A stretch of 64,000 bases of DNA, from the NCBI RefSeq assembly GCF_014640255.1, contig NZ_BMGP01000005.1:232880-296879 (forward strand), given 5' to 3'. Position 1 is the first letter of the stretch; the number at the start of each line of letters is the position of its first letter. The notes beneath the pieces were generated by a model. The model made no database searches and was not told the DNA's origin. It saw only the letters and a program-made list of their open reading frames with translations. The position numbers and the translations under genes were made by a program. This stretch comes from Subtercola lobariae (lineage in GTDB: Bacteria > Actinomycetota > Actinomycetes > Actinomycetales > Microbacteriaceae). This document shows positions 8,822-16,813 of this stretch, one piece after another.

Positions 8822-9475
8822 TCAGAGCTCGATTCTGCGATCGCACTGCGCCATCAACGCGCCATCGTGAGTGGCGATGACCACCGCCGCGCCCTGCTCG
8901 GCCCGTTCGCGAAATGCCCCGAGCACGACGGCAGCAGATGCCTGGTCGAGGTTGCCTGTCGGCTCGTCTGCGAGCAATACCTGCGGATCGTTCATCAGCG
9001 CACGGCAGAGCGCAATGCGCTGCGCCTGCCCGCCAGAAATCTGCCCGGGCCGCGACTGAACCCGGTGCTCCACGCCGAAACGCTCGAGCAGCCCCCGAGC
9101 GCGAAGCACCGACCCCCGGCGGTCTGCCCGGCGATACAGGCTCGTCTCCACCACGTTGTCGAGAATGGTGCGCGCCGGGTCGAGTGCGGCATCCTGAAAC
9201 ACGAACCCTAGCCTCGTTGCGCGCAGCCACGCCCGCTCGCGGTCAGACAATGAGCCAACAGGATGCCCGCCGAGAAGCACCTCACCGGCCGTCGGCCGGG
9301 TCATCAGGCCGAGCACGTAGAGCAGCGTCGACTTTCCGCGCCCCGATGCTCCGGTGAGAGCGACGATCTCGCCGGGCACAAACCGCTCGCTCCACTCGGA
9401 GAAAACGAACGCATCACGCGCATAGCCGAACGCGAGCCCCACACCCTCGAGCACCGCCTCAGCGTGGCGGCTCAC
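8822..9475 (-). CDS. ABC transporter ATP-binding protein (MacB/LolD type)
   Basis: A 217-aa nucleotide-binding subunit. Walker A is GASGRGKST (42-50), the Q-loop is FVFQDAALD, the signature is ISGGQ (146-150) and Walker B is VLLADE (166-171), followed by PTGNLD. This set is typical of ATPases paired with FtsX-like permeases. GTG start at 9475 overlaps the TGA of the adaptor gene by four bases, and the permease follows one base after its own stop. The product energises the exporter from the cytoplasmic face. Confidence 0.93.
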   Translation of the reverse strand: MSRHAEAVLEGVGLAFGYARDAFVFSEWSERFVPGEIVALTGASGRGKSTLLYVLGLMTRPTAGEVLLGGHPVGSLSDRERAWLRATRLGFVFQDAALDPARTILDNVVETSLYRRADRRGSVLRARGLLERFGVEHRVQSRPGQISGGQAQRIALCRALMNDPQVLLADEPTGNLDQASAAVVLGAFRERAEQGAAVVIATHDGALMAQCDRRIEL

Positions 9476-10602
9476 GGCGCACTCGCCGGCGCCGTGGCCG
9501 AATCGGCGGGCACGCGCACCGCCAGCCCAGCATCGATGCCCGTCACCACCGAGAGCCCTTGCGACTCAGCCGTCACCCGCACCGGATGCTCGGTGCCGGC
9601 CCCATCGACAACGACCACCCGTTGCGTGGCATCGGTCTGCAGTGCGGCGGTCGGCACCACCACTCCGCGAACGGTCTCGACGGTCACCACCCGCGCCGAA
9701 AACAGTGTCTGCCCGTCAACAGGCACCACCTCGCATTGCGCACCACAAATGCCCCCATCAGCATTAGCAGCGCCATCGGCCGGCGCCAGCGCGATGACCA
9801 CCGTGCCCGTCTGCGCCTCGCTGCGGCCCGCCGCCACCGCCTGCCAGGTGTCACCGTGCCCGTCGTCGATCAGCACCCGAGTATCGGTGCCGACCATCGC
9901 AGACTGAGTATCGCTGACCGGCAGCGTGAAGACGGGCGACTGGCCCAGCCACTGCACCACGGCCTCGCCGCCCGCGAGCGTCGCCCCGCGATGAACCACG
10001 CTCGCATCGAGCACCAGCCGAGCCGGCAGCGTCGGCACGAAGATCACCGCGCCGAGGGTAAGCTCACCCGTTGCATCCACCCCCACTGACTGCTGCCACT
10101 GGCGCACCGCGACAACAGTCGACGCCCCGGCCGTACCGTCGGCAGGCCCCGCGTAGAACCCGAGCTGCGTAAGCATCGCCTGCAGCTGAGCCACATCGGC
10201 ACCCGAGTCGCCGCCCGAGATGCTGCGATACGCCGGCACAGCGCCTTGAGCCGCGACGACCGGCTGCTGGTTCACCGAATACAGCCGCGCGCCCGCATCG
10301 ACCAGCTGCCCGCTCTGCGCGTCGACTGTGGTCACCACTCCCGCGGCCTCGTTCGTGCCCACGGGCGAGAGACTCCACGTCGCCGCCACGTTCAGGGTGA
10401 GATGCGCCCCCACATCGCCCTCGACCGAAGTGGCGAGCGTATAACCGTCGGGCGTAGGCACACCAGGTGCCGGCGACAGGATGACCGTGAAGGCCCACCC
10501 CGCCACGGCCGCCACCACGACCAGCGCCAGCGCGGCGGTCGTGGTGGCGGCTTTCGTGGGCCCGTGAGCGCTGCCGGGCATCCACCATCGTCGTTTCGTC
10601 AC
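9472..10602 (-). CDS. Membrane-anchored adaptor with peptidoglycan-binding domain for the ABC exporter
   Basis: A 376-aa protein with one N-terminal transmembrane segment (about 18-38, AALALVVVAAVAGWAF). A PG_binding_1-like domain lies at about 122-175 (SGADVAQLQAMLTQLGFYAGPADGTAGASTVVAVRQWQQ), flanked by beta-rich sections as in efflux periplasmic adaptors. GTG 10602 is chosen because it overlaps the preceding gene's TGA as GTGA. Actinobacteria use such adaptors with MacB-like pumps, where the peptidoglycan-binding part tethers the complex to the wall. Operon position supports this role. Confidence 0.8.
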   Translation of the reverse strand: MTKRRWWMPGSAHGPTKAATTTAALALVVVAAVAGWAFTVILSPAPGVPTPDGYTLATSVEGDVGAHLTLNVAATWSLSPVGTNEAAGVVTTVDAQSGQLVDAGARLYSVNQQPVVAAQGAVPAYRSISGGDSGADVAQLQAMLTQLGFYAGPADGTAGASTVVAVRQWQQSVGVDATGELTLGAVIFVPTLPARLVLDASVVHRGATLAGGEAVVQWLGQSPVFTLPVSDTQSAMVGTDTRVLIDDGHGDTWQAVAAGRSEAQTGTVVIALAPADGAANADGGICGAQCEVVPVDGQTLFSARVVTVETVRGVVVPTAALQTDATQRVVVVDGAGTEHPVRVTAESQGLSVVTGIDAGLAVRVPADSATAPASAP

Positions 10603-10817
10603 GACCCGACGGCTCCCGCCCGCCGAATGATCGAAGCGAGAACCCACACGGTTTCGCTCTCGAGCTGGCCCAGTTCTTCGACTACTCGCTTGTCGAACCG
10701 CCCGAGGCGCACGCCCGCTTCGGCGCACGCCAAGACGAGCGCGTCAGAGCCGCGCAGCCGTTCGTAGAGCGCTGCGGCGCGGGTTTCGGCGAGAGTCTCG
10801 AACGGACCGTACGGCAT
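10599..10817 (-). CDS. Small hypothetical protein, first gene of ABC exporter operon
   Basis: A 72-aa protein (MPYGPFETLAETRAAALYERLRGSDALV...) with no recognised domain. It appears mostly helical with no membrane segment. It is supported as a gene by its four-base overlap with the adaptor gene, by coding-like composition, and by its place at the head of the operon. It could be a small regulator or accessory of the exporter. Its function is unknown. Confidence 0.6.
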   Translation of the reverse strand: MPYGPFETLAETRAAALYERLRGSDALVLACAEAGVRLGRFDKRVVEELGQLESETVWVLASIIRRAGAVGS

Positions 10818-10820
10818 CAG

Positions 10821-11144
10821 CTAGAACGATCCGTTTGCGCACGAGAACGCGTGGCCGGTCTCGGTTCCGTCGGGGTAACTGATCTGCATGGTGACGACGC
10901 CGTTGCCGTAGGAGAAGCGGTGAAAACCTGACCCGAAGGTCTGGCTGGCCCACGCGACGCCGTTCGCCTGGTGGTAGTGCACGCTGGTCGCGTTCACGTA
11001 TGCGGTCGAGGCGGCAGCTGGGCCGCCGAACCCGCAGATCTGCGAGCCGATGTTGGCGGAGTTCGCCGATGCTCCCATGGCGCTGGCCAGAACCAGCCCT
11101 CCTGCCACGACTGCGGCCGCGATCGATGAGGTTATGACCTTCAT
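10821..11144 (-). CDS. Small secreted protein, unknown function
   Basis: A 107-aa protein with a Sec signal peptide (MKVITSSIAAAVVAGGLVLASAMGASA, cleavage near 27). The mature part of about 80 residues has two cysteines, near its beginning (SQICGFG) and end (FSCANGSF), which could form a disulfide, and is rich in Ser, Gly, Asn and aromatics. ATG 11144 is chosen because AAAGGAT precedes it by about 7 bases. Size and layout resemble secreted bacteriocin-like or surface-active small proteins, but no family was recognised. It is divergent from the lipoprotein gene. Confidence 0.75.
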   Translation of the reverse strand: MKVITSSIAAAVVAGGLVLASAMGASANSANIGSQICGFGGPAAASTAYVNATSVHYHQANGVAWASQTFGSGFHRFSYGNGVVTMQISYPDGTETGHAFSCANGSF

Positions 11145-11291
11145 TGTTGATCCTTTCGACACCCCAGAATCACGTTGACCTGAAGCCATTTCAGTGCGAT
11201 TCTGTTGGTGATGAATCCTCACTATATGCCTCAAGCTTTTAGACCACAACTCAGCGCCGGCAGGGCTTCATCTCACACCGAAAGGATTCTT

Positions 11292-11888
11292 GTGCGCTTA
11301 CCTCGCGGCACCTCGACCCGCCCATTTTCACTCCGGGCACTGACACTCCGAGCGGCGGCGCTGGCCGCCTGCGGCCTGCTGGCGGGGTGCGCCGGTACCA
11401 CCGTTTCGCCCGGTTCGGCCGCCGAATCTGGGGCAGCGGATGCTCTGCAGACGCCAGCCGTAGCGGGCGAGTCACCCGTGGTCGACGCCCTCTACCGCTG
11501 CATCACGGCACGCGGCTGGCAGGTGACGCTCACCGACGACGGAGCCATTCAGGCCTCGAGCGACACCATTCCGAAGGAGCAGTATCAGCTTTACCTCTCT
11601 GACACGTGGGCGTGCAATGCCCAGGTCGCGAAACAGTTTCCGGTCGACGACAATCAGAAGCATCTGCTCTACGCAGCAGAGCTTGCTGAGCGTGCCTGCC
11701 TGCAGCAGCACGGTTACTCGGTCGACGAGCCCCCGAGTCTGCAACAGTTTCTCGACACCTACGACAGCGCACCCTGGTCGGCGATGGCGTCGTCAGAGCT
11801 GGCCACGCTCAGTCAGACCATGTCTGACGCCGACTGGCGATCGATCAACCTCGCCTGCCCTCAACCGGTTCCGGGCACCCTGCACTGA
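11292..11888 (+). CDS. Putative lipoprotein
   Basis: A 198-aa exported lipoprotein. The N-terminus is basic, with a hydrophobic stretch and the lipobox LLAGC ending at Cys33. The mature part has three further cysteines and no recognised domain. GTG 11292 is selected because AAAGGA lies at 11281-11286 with a 5-base spacing; the frame upstream of it overlaps the divergent promoter region. Function is unknown. Surface attachment is predicted from the lipobox. Confidence 0.75.
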   Translation: MRLPRGTSTRPFSLRALTLRAAALAACGLLAGCAGTTVSPGSAAESGAADALQTPAVAGESPVVDALYRCITARGWQVTLTDDGAIQASSDTIPKEQYQLYLSDTWACNAQVAKQFPVDDNQKHLLYAAELAERACLQQHGYSVDEPPSLQQFLDTYDSAPWSAMASSELATLSQTMSDADWRSINLACPQPVPGTLH

Positions 11889-11954
11889 GCACCTTCGCCT
11901 GAGCCACCGCCTACACCTGCGCCTGCGCCGTTAGCAGATTTCCCGCGTACTGCG

Positions 11955-12305
11955 TCATTTGATCAGGTCTACCTTCGCGACAGCGATCGGCGGAGCGCTC
12001 GGCCGCGGAAGTCTCGGCGTAGCGAGAGCTCGCTCCGCAAGACCCGCGGTTAAGTGGCGCCGTCTCAGTATGAGCCAGACTGCGGTCACGACAACCCAGA
12101 GCAGCCCTAAGTGATTGCAGAGGAAGACCGCGAACATCGTCGAGAACAACGCTTGTGGAATCACGGCGACGGCGCCCAAGACTCCGAGAATCAGCACCAC
12201 GATTGCAACCTTGGCTCCCTGACGCCGTGCGGCCCAACCGGCGATCGTCGTGACGGCGGCCGGCGAAGACAGGGCGACGTGAACCTCGACGAGCGAGATG
12301 GCCAC
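11955..12305 (-). CDS. Hypothetical small membrane protein
   Basis: A 116-aa protein with two to three hydrophobic segments (about 16-27 weak, 33-53 and 57-79), then a basic, Pro-rich cytoplasmic tail. It starts with GTG and has a weak AAGGGCGG ribosome site at a rather long distance. It is not assigned to any family. Composition and membrane topology make it a plausible gene; the lack of a partner leaves the role open. Confidence 0.5.
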   Translation of the reverse strand: MAISLVEVHVALSSPAAVTTIAGWAARRQGAKVAIVVLILGVLGAVAVIPQALFSTMFAVFLCNHLGLLWVVVTAVWLILRRRHLTAGLAERALATPRLPRPSAPPIAVAKVDLIK

Positions 12306-12478
12306 CGTCGGGGTCGTCCGCCCTTAGACCGTTGTGAGGTCATGAGCCGAGCGCGGGGTTATCTCGGGGCTATCGTCATTTTGTTGCCACGTTTCGTTGG
12401 CATCGATCAGCGGCGAAATGTGGGGTTTTGTGAGGTCGGCGATTTCAAAGTACCTGGCTAAATGGCAATGAAGCGCGG

Positions 12479-12808
12479 CTACGATCGGCTCGTCAATCGC
12501 AGCGATGCCGTCATCGCGAGAGCGGTGAGCACACTGATTCGGCCCTTTCGCAATCGAAACTTGCTTGTTCTTGACCCGCGATCGTTTTCGTGTCGATCGG
12601 CGGCCGCGTCGTTTTCGAAGAATTCGAGTCCTACGAGAGAGTCTGTGTCGTCGTGTGCGAGGCAGATGAGCCAACTTTGTACGTCAGCCGATTCGGCGTT
12701 TGCTCGAGCTAGGGTCGCGCGCAATTCGTCTCCTTTGCCGGGCTTCGAGCGCATTGTGGCCGCTTTCGTTTGGTGGCGTGTCGGCGTAGCGTCGACACGC
12801 CACTCCAC
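12479..12808 (-). pseudogene. Antibiotic biosynthesis monooxygenase (ABM)-like protein, probably decayed
   Basis: Residues about 15-72 of this 109-aa frame match the ABM fold pattern: ATMRSKPGKGDELRATLARAN, then WLICLAHDD, then LVGLEFFENDAAADRHE. After the AADRHE helix, where a short beta strand and stop are normally found, the frame continues with 38 basic, unstructured residues. The N-terminus also starts in atypical sequence. ABM proteins are small cofactor-free monooxygenases or heme-degrading enzymes. The odd C-terminus suggests a frameshifted or truncated copy. It could also be a divergent intact gene. Confidence 0.45.
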
Positions 12809-12843
12809 CCGTCGAACCGCTCACTGAACAAGGAAGGACTGAC

Positions 12844-13410
12844 TTGTGCGTCTGCCGATCATCCGAAGCAGAATCGCTCGGATTCGCCGAATATCAGCCG
12901 AGGGCGATGCGGCCGTTCGTTTCCGTACCGAGCCGCGTTCGCATCGCGTCCATCGATGACGTGACAGAAATTGTTCGGGTTCAGGCGGAGGCAGCGCGAC
13001 CAGCAGCCACGATATCGTCGCTGCAACGGGCGATTTTCGACCCGAAGCGGGAGGTGGTGGTGGCCACTATGAATGGAACAATCATCGGTTGGGCTAAAAC
13101 GCATTACTGGAATTACAGCGATGGTGCGGCCTCCGCGGGTCACTACTTGGGCGGCGTGACTGTCGCGCGGCATTTTCGGAGGATTGGGGTCGCTGACAAA
13201 CTGACCGCCGTGCGTCTCGAGTGGATCTGGCAGCGCGCAGCCGAAGCGTGGTGCGTTATCAGCCCGAAGAACTTGGCATCCATTGCCCTTCATCAGAGGT
13301 TCGGGTTTCGGGAGATGGCTCGAAGCGACCGCTTTCATACCACTACGTTCAACGGCGCAGAAGGCATTCTCTACAAACTGTCAAACCCGCACTCGATCGC
13401 CGACGAATAA
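12844..13410 (+). CDS. GNAT family N-acetyltransferase
   Basis: A 188-aa acetyltransferase. The acetyl-CoA binding motif A is visible as GGVTVARHFRRIGVADKLTAVRLEW (about 100-124) and motif B as NLASIALHQRFGFREMARSD (about 142-161). The start is probably TTG 12844, because a strong AGGAAGGA (12831-12838) lies five bases upstream. ATG 12907 is a weaker alternative that would begin right at the fold. Substrate is not predictable. It stands alone in an eroded region. Confidence 0.8.
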   Translation: MCVCRSSEAESLGFAEYQPRAMRPFVSVPSRVRIASIDDVTEIVRVQAEAARPAATISSLQRAIFDPKREVVVATMNGTIIGWAKTHYWNYSDGAASAGHYLGGVTVARHFRRIGVADKLTAVRLEWIWQRAAEAWCVISPKNLASIALHQRFGFREMARSDRFHTTTFNGAEGILYKLSNPHSIADE

Positions 13411-13808
13411 CTGCTTGCCTCGTCATCGCCTGCGCAGCAGTTGCCCGAGGATCACAGGCAGCTCGAGCGCGACAGCCGGATGATCCCCAATACTTCGTCA
13501 TACTGATACCGACGATCGTGATCATCGCGGTCGTATTGTGGCTGCGATTTCATTAGCGGTGTTGTCATCAGCCGGCGGCGATCCCGAGCATCGACAAAAG
13601 TGACGACGTCGTCCGTCTCAGAACCGGGTGAACGAAGAACCGGCCGAACTTCCTTCGCCATATTCCTGGCTCTGCAGCTCAGGCCGAACACCCTAGCCGA
13701 CCCCTAGATTGGTCACACCGTTGACTTCCTGCCCATGGAGCGGAGCTGGCCTCAGCGGCCTGGCTGCCGGGCCCGCCGAACTCGGAGGTCGCGGCGTAGG
13801 GTCGGAAG
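13411..13808. other. 398-bp stretch without a supported gene
   Basis: No start-to-stop frame with coding character was found. In plus frame, about 13485-13556 encodes an isolated hydrophobic helix (PQYFVILIPTIVIIAVVLWLRFH) before a stop. It has no usable start codon upstream, so it may be the tail of a lost membrane-protein gene. Confidence 0.5.
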
Positions 13809-14807
13809 ATGCGTTTCGGAATTTTTGTGCCTCAGGGTTGGCGTCTTGACTTGTTGAATGTCGAGCCGACTGCGCAGTGGCCAAGCATTCGCGATTTTGC
13901 GCGCACGGTCGATGCCGGCAGCTGGGAATCGCTGTGGGTGTTTGACCATTTTCACACCGTGCCAGTGCCAACAACCGAGGCGACTCACGAAGCGTGGAGC
14001 CTGATGGCGGGTCTTGCGGCGTCGACGTCACGGGTACGCCTGGGGCAGATGTGTACGAATATCAGTTTTCGAAATCCCGTTCATTTGGCGAAGATTGCAG
14101 CGACAGTCGACCACATCTCGGGCGGCCGACTGGAGGTCGGAGTTGGCGGCGGCTGGTACGAAACCGAGTGGCGCGCGTACGGTTATGGATTTCCGCCGAT
14201 CGGCGAACGCCTCGAGCGCCTTCGCGAGGGAGTCGAAATACTTCGCCGAGCATGGACAACCGGCGCAGTCACACTCGAGGGCAAACATTTCCAGGCAACC
14301 GATGCAATCGTGCAACCACGACCCCTCCAGCCCGGCGGACCATCGTTGTGGGTTGCCGGCGCCGGCCCCAGAGTGACCTTGCGTATCGCGGCAGAGTTCG
14401 CGGACTTCACAAACTTCGGGGCCGAGGATCTCGACGAGTTCCTCGTGTCGAGCGCAATACTGAGATCACACTGCGACGCCATCGGAAGAGACTATGAAAC
14501 CATCACTCGTTCCGCGGAGTTCAGCACAATCATTGGAATCAGTCGTGCAGACGTCGATGCGCGAATCGCTCGCCTCCAGCAACGCTTCGAGCAGGTTCTT
14601 GACCCCGGCACGGCCGCCCGCTTCATACGACGCTATCTAAACTCGGTGGCAGTCGGAACACCAGACGAAGTTGTTGAGCGACTCAAATCGCGCGAAGCAG
14701 CCGGTCTTGGATACGCGATCCACTACTTCCCCGAAGCCGCGTTCGACCGTTCGGGCATCGACCTCTTCGAGCAAGAGGTCATGCCCGCCCTCGAAAAGAA
14801 CAGGTAG
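13809..14807 (+). CDS. LLM class (F420-dependent) oxidoreductase
   Basis: A 332-aa luciferase-like monooxygenase-fold enzyme starting MRFGIFVPQGW. The family pattern is clear: ESLWVFDHF (about 40-48), LAASTSRVRLGQMCTNISFRNPVHLAKIAATVDHISGGRLEVGVGGGWYETEWRAYG (about 69-125) and a late VGTPDEVVERL. The GGRLEVGVGGGWYETE signature is typical of F420-dependent members of actinobacteria, so F420 is more likely than FMN. Substrate unknown. The start ATG has GGAAG at 13804-13808, rather close. Confidence 0.88.
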   Translation: MRFGIFVPQGWRLDLLNVEPTAQWPSIRDFARTVDAGSWESLWVFDHFHTVPVPTTEATHEAWSLMAGLAASTSRVRLGQMCTNISFRNPVHLAKIAATVDHISGGRLEVGVGGGWYETEWRAYGYGFPPIGERLERLREGVEILRRAWTTGAVTLEGKHFQATDAIVQPRPLQPGGPSLWVAGAGPRVTLRIAAEFADFTNFGAEDLDEFLVSSAILRSHCDAIGRDYETITRSAEFSTIIGISRADVDARIARLQQRFEQVLDPGTAARFIRRYLNSVAVGTPDEVVERLKSREAAGLGYAIHYFPEAAFDRSGIDLFEQEVMPALEKNR

Positions 14808-14918
14808 CCCAAAAGCTCCGCAACATCAGATCGGTGAAGCGAAATGCAGGCCGCAGAGTGAGCACCAGGATGAACGCACTCCTCCCGCTGGCGGTCGCCT
14901 GAACACCGTGGTTGGGGA

Positions 14919-15080
14919 TTAGTTCTGCACGGTCGGTCGGATGGTGATGTCGCCGAACTTTACGTCGCGCGGCTGGTCTATGACGAACGCGATCGCGCGG
15001 GCAACAAACTGCGTGCTTTCTGGGCAAGTATTCGAAACCTGGTTGTCGGGTGCAAGAATGTAAACACTGTCCACAACGGT
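14919..15080 (-). pseudogene. 3' remnant of a short-chain dehydrogenase/reductase gene
   Basis: Reading the minus strand, codons from about 15080 to the TAA at 14919-14921 give an open stretch ending FVARAIAFVIDQPRDVKF followed by GDITIRPTVQN. This is the canonical C-terminus of YdfG-like SDRs (ARAIxFxIxQP...GDIxIRPT). A stop lies directly upstream at 15081-15083 and no Rossmann or YxxxK part remains. It is a 5'-truncated relic, and the only feature I see in the 331-base gap between the LLM and VOC genes. Confidence 0.7.
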
Positions 15081-15138
15081 TCATGTGATGCCTCACCGGC
15101 ACATCGAAGCGACGACGGCAATAGAAGGTACCGAACAA

Positions 15139-15522
15139 ATGGCCACGAACTCCCCCATCACCGGCGTACGCACGGTGAGCATCCCTGTCGAGAATCAGGA
15201 TGCCGCACTCCACTTCTACGTCGATATTCTCGGCTTCACCAAATTGAACGAGAAACCTACCCCGAACGGCGGCCGGTGGATCGAATTGCAACCCGGCGAA
15301 AAAGGCGTGATCGTTACACTCGAGCCAGCACTAACCGGTGTCGTTCGCGGCGCCATCGGCATCCGTTTCACGACCGACGACATCGACAGTGCGCACACCA
15401 CGCTGCAGCAACAAGGCGCGGCAGTGGACGAGATTCTTCGGTGGCCCTGGGTGCCTCCAATGTTTGCGTTCTCCGACCCCGACGGAAACGCGTTCTCCAT
15501 CACCGCGGCGGCAGAATTTTGA
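15139..15522 (+). CDS. VOC family (glyoxalase/bleomycin resistance-like) protein
   Basis: A 127-aa single-domain vicinal oxygen chelate protein: VRTVSIPVENQDAALHFYVDILGF at the start and MFAFSDPDGNAFSITAAAEF at the end. The DPDGN turn before the last strand is characteristic. ATG 15139 is supported by AGAAGG about ten bases upstream. Such proteins range from glyoxalases to drug-binding proteins, so the substrate is open. Confidence 0.85.
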   Translation: MATNSPITGVRTVSIPVENQDAALHFYVDILGFTKLNEKPTPNGGRWIELQPGEKGVIVTLEPALTGVVRGAIGIRFTTDDIDSAHTTLQQQGAAVDEILRWPWVPPMFAFSDPDGNAFSITAAAEF

Positions 15523-15846
15523 ACCGCCAGGGGCTCAAGGCCGACCGCATGAAATGAACCTTTATGGGCCATCCACGATTGTCAGCTCGACTTCCGGTTG
15601 GCGAATTGCCTAACCCACTGAAGGCAGCACCGGCCCTCGCTCAGCTAGCCAAATCGAGAATTCCAGGAGGCGCAAACCATTCGAGTTGTGCTGACGTAAG
15701 GTCCGTTATCAGCGAATTTTACGCCGTGCGTCTTTGGACCTTCTCTTTATCTCGAATTCAGCAACGAGCCTACCGGTTCGTGCATCTGGCGACGATTTGT
15801 GCCTTGCTGATTGTTCGAACCTCGGCCAGCGCCTTGACGGCACTTA
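15523..15846. other. 324-bp stretch without a supported gene
   Basis: Sequence between the VOC gene and the left end of the insertion element. It is less GC-rich than its surroundings, and I see no promoter, hairpin or frame I would defend as coding. Confidence 0.5.
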
Positions 15847-16778
15847 GGGCGTGTCTGACAATTCGCGAGTTCAGGTGATGACGGCGTTGAGGCTGCTAGC
15901 GGCGCGGTAGGTTATTGCGTGTTTGTCTTAGTGGGTCGCGAGTCCTCTCCATTGCTTCGATCGCAGAAGCGGCGCTCGATGACATTGCCGCGGTAGCTTT
16001 CTTTGTCTAACCCGACGGGTCTCCGCCTTATGATCCTCGCTGTTTAAGGTGGCCTTTATGGTCATCGGGTTCAGGGATCACCGCGGTAATGCCGCGGCCC
16101 CGCAAATGCGCGCGGATCGCTCTGGATGAGTACGCCTTGTCAGCACGAACAGCGTCCGGCCTCATCCGTGGCCGTCCGGATGTCCTGCCGACCCGGAGCT
16201 GCCGCATCGAGGGCACAAACATCGGCGAATCGCCAGCCTGGCCAGGACTGAGCAGACGCACCAATGCTCGCCCGTTACCATCGACGAGTTGGAGAATCTT
16301 CGTAGATAACCCGCCCCGTGAGCGGTCGACGGCGTGATCAGGCGGCTCGAGACCCAGATTCGTGTAATTCGATGAATCCCCCTGTGAGCCTGGCGACGTT
16401 CGTTGCGTGCTGGTGCGCACGGGCGATCGTGGAATCCACCGACAACGACCAATCGATCAACCTAACCGCCTCCGCGACAGCGGTCGGCTTCGCAAGAACC
16501 AGGTCCCATGTGCCCTCAGACGCCATCCGGGAATGCCACGTCCACACCGTCTGCCACGGCCCGAACATGAGAGGCAAATCACGCCAGGCGATCCCACACC
16601 GATACCGGTACACGATCACTTCGACCATCAGTCTGGCATCCGCGAACGGCCGTCGCTTACGCCCGTGGGACGAGGCAACATCTCCTCGATCAACGACCAC
16701 TGAACATCCGAGAGCACCTCAAACGCGACATCCCAACAGCACCCCAGCCCAACCGTCAATCATTTGTCAGACACGCTC
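15847..16778 (-). mobile_element. Degenerate IS5-family (IS427-like) insertion sequence
   Basis: A 932-bp element bounded by imperfect inverted repeats: GGGCGTGTCTGACAA at the left end and, on the other strand, GAGCGTGTCTGACAA at the right end. Both ends are flanked by TA, which fits a TA target duplication. It encodes a two-frame DDE transposase on the minus strand that is now broken by several frameshifts and stops. The terminal repeats are well preserved, so it could still be mobilised in trans. Confidence 0.85.
15856..16700 (-). pseudogene. IS5/IS427-type transposase, frameshifted
   Basis: The first frame (16700-16338) carries MVEVIVYRYRCGIAWRDLP, FGPWQTVWTWH and VDSTIARAHQHA with the first catalytic Asp. 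The second frame (to 16028) carries DKAYSSRAIRAHLRGRGITAVIPEP with the second Asp. The step between them, near a run of five G at about 16380, could be the programmed frameshift used by this group. Beyond 16028 the VIERRFC block with the catalytic Glu needs another frame change. The tail (SKQWRGLATH, then HAITYRAAS) is in a third frame with in-frame stops. The copy is therefore dead. Confidence 0.85.
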
Positions 16779-16813
16779 TAGCCGTCATTACGGACAGCGT
16801 CATTCCTCTGAAG

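Noticed and set aside
12324-12674. Minus-strand frame downstream of the ABM-like fragment
   Set aside because: It has no ribosome site, odd Arg-rich composition in its first half and overlaps the ABM-like frame. It could contain the lost ABM tail, but no ABM motif was found.
13485-13556. Possible small transmembrane protein (PQYFVILIPTIVIIAVVLWLRFH)
   Set aside because: No start codon or ribosome site exists in frame close upstream; the longer frame overlaps the GNAT gene. It was kept only as a note on the intergenic stretch.
15564-15878. 104-aa plus-strand frame running into the insertion element
   Set aside because: It crosses the element's left end and has no motif, so it cannot be an ancestral gene in its present form.
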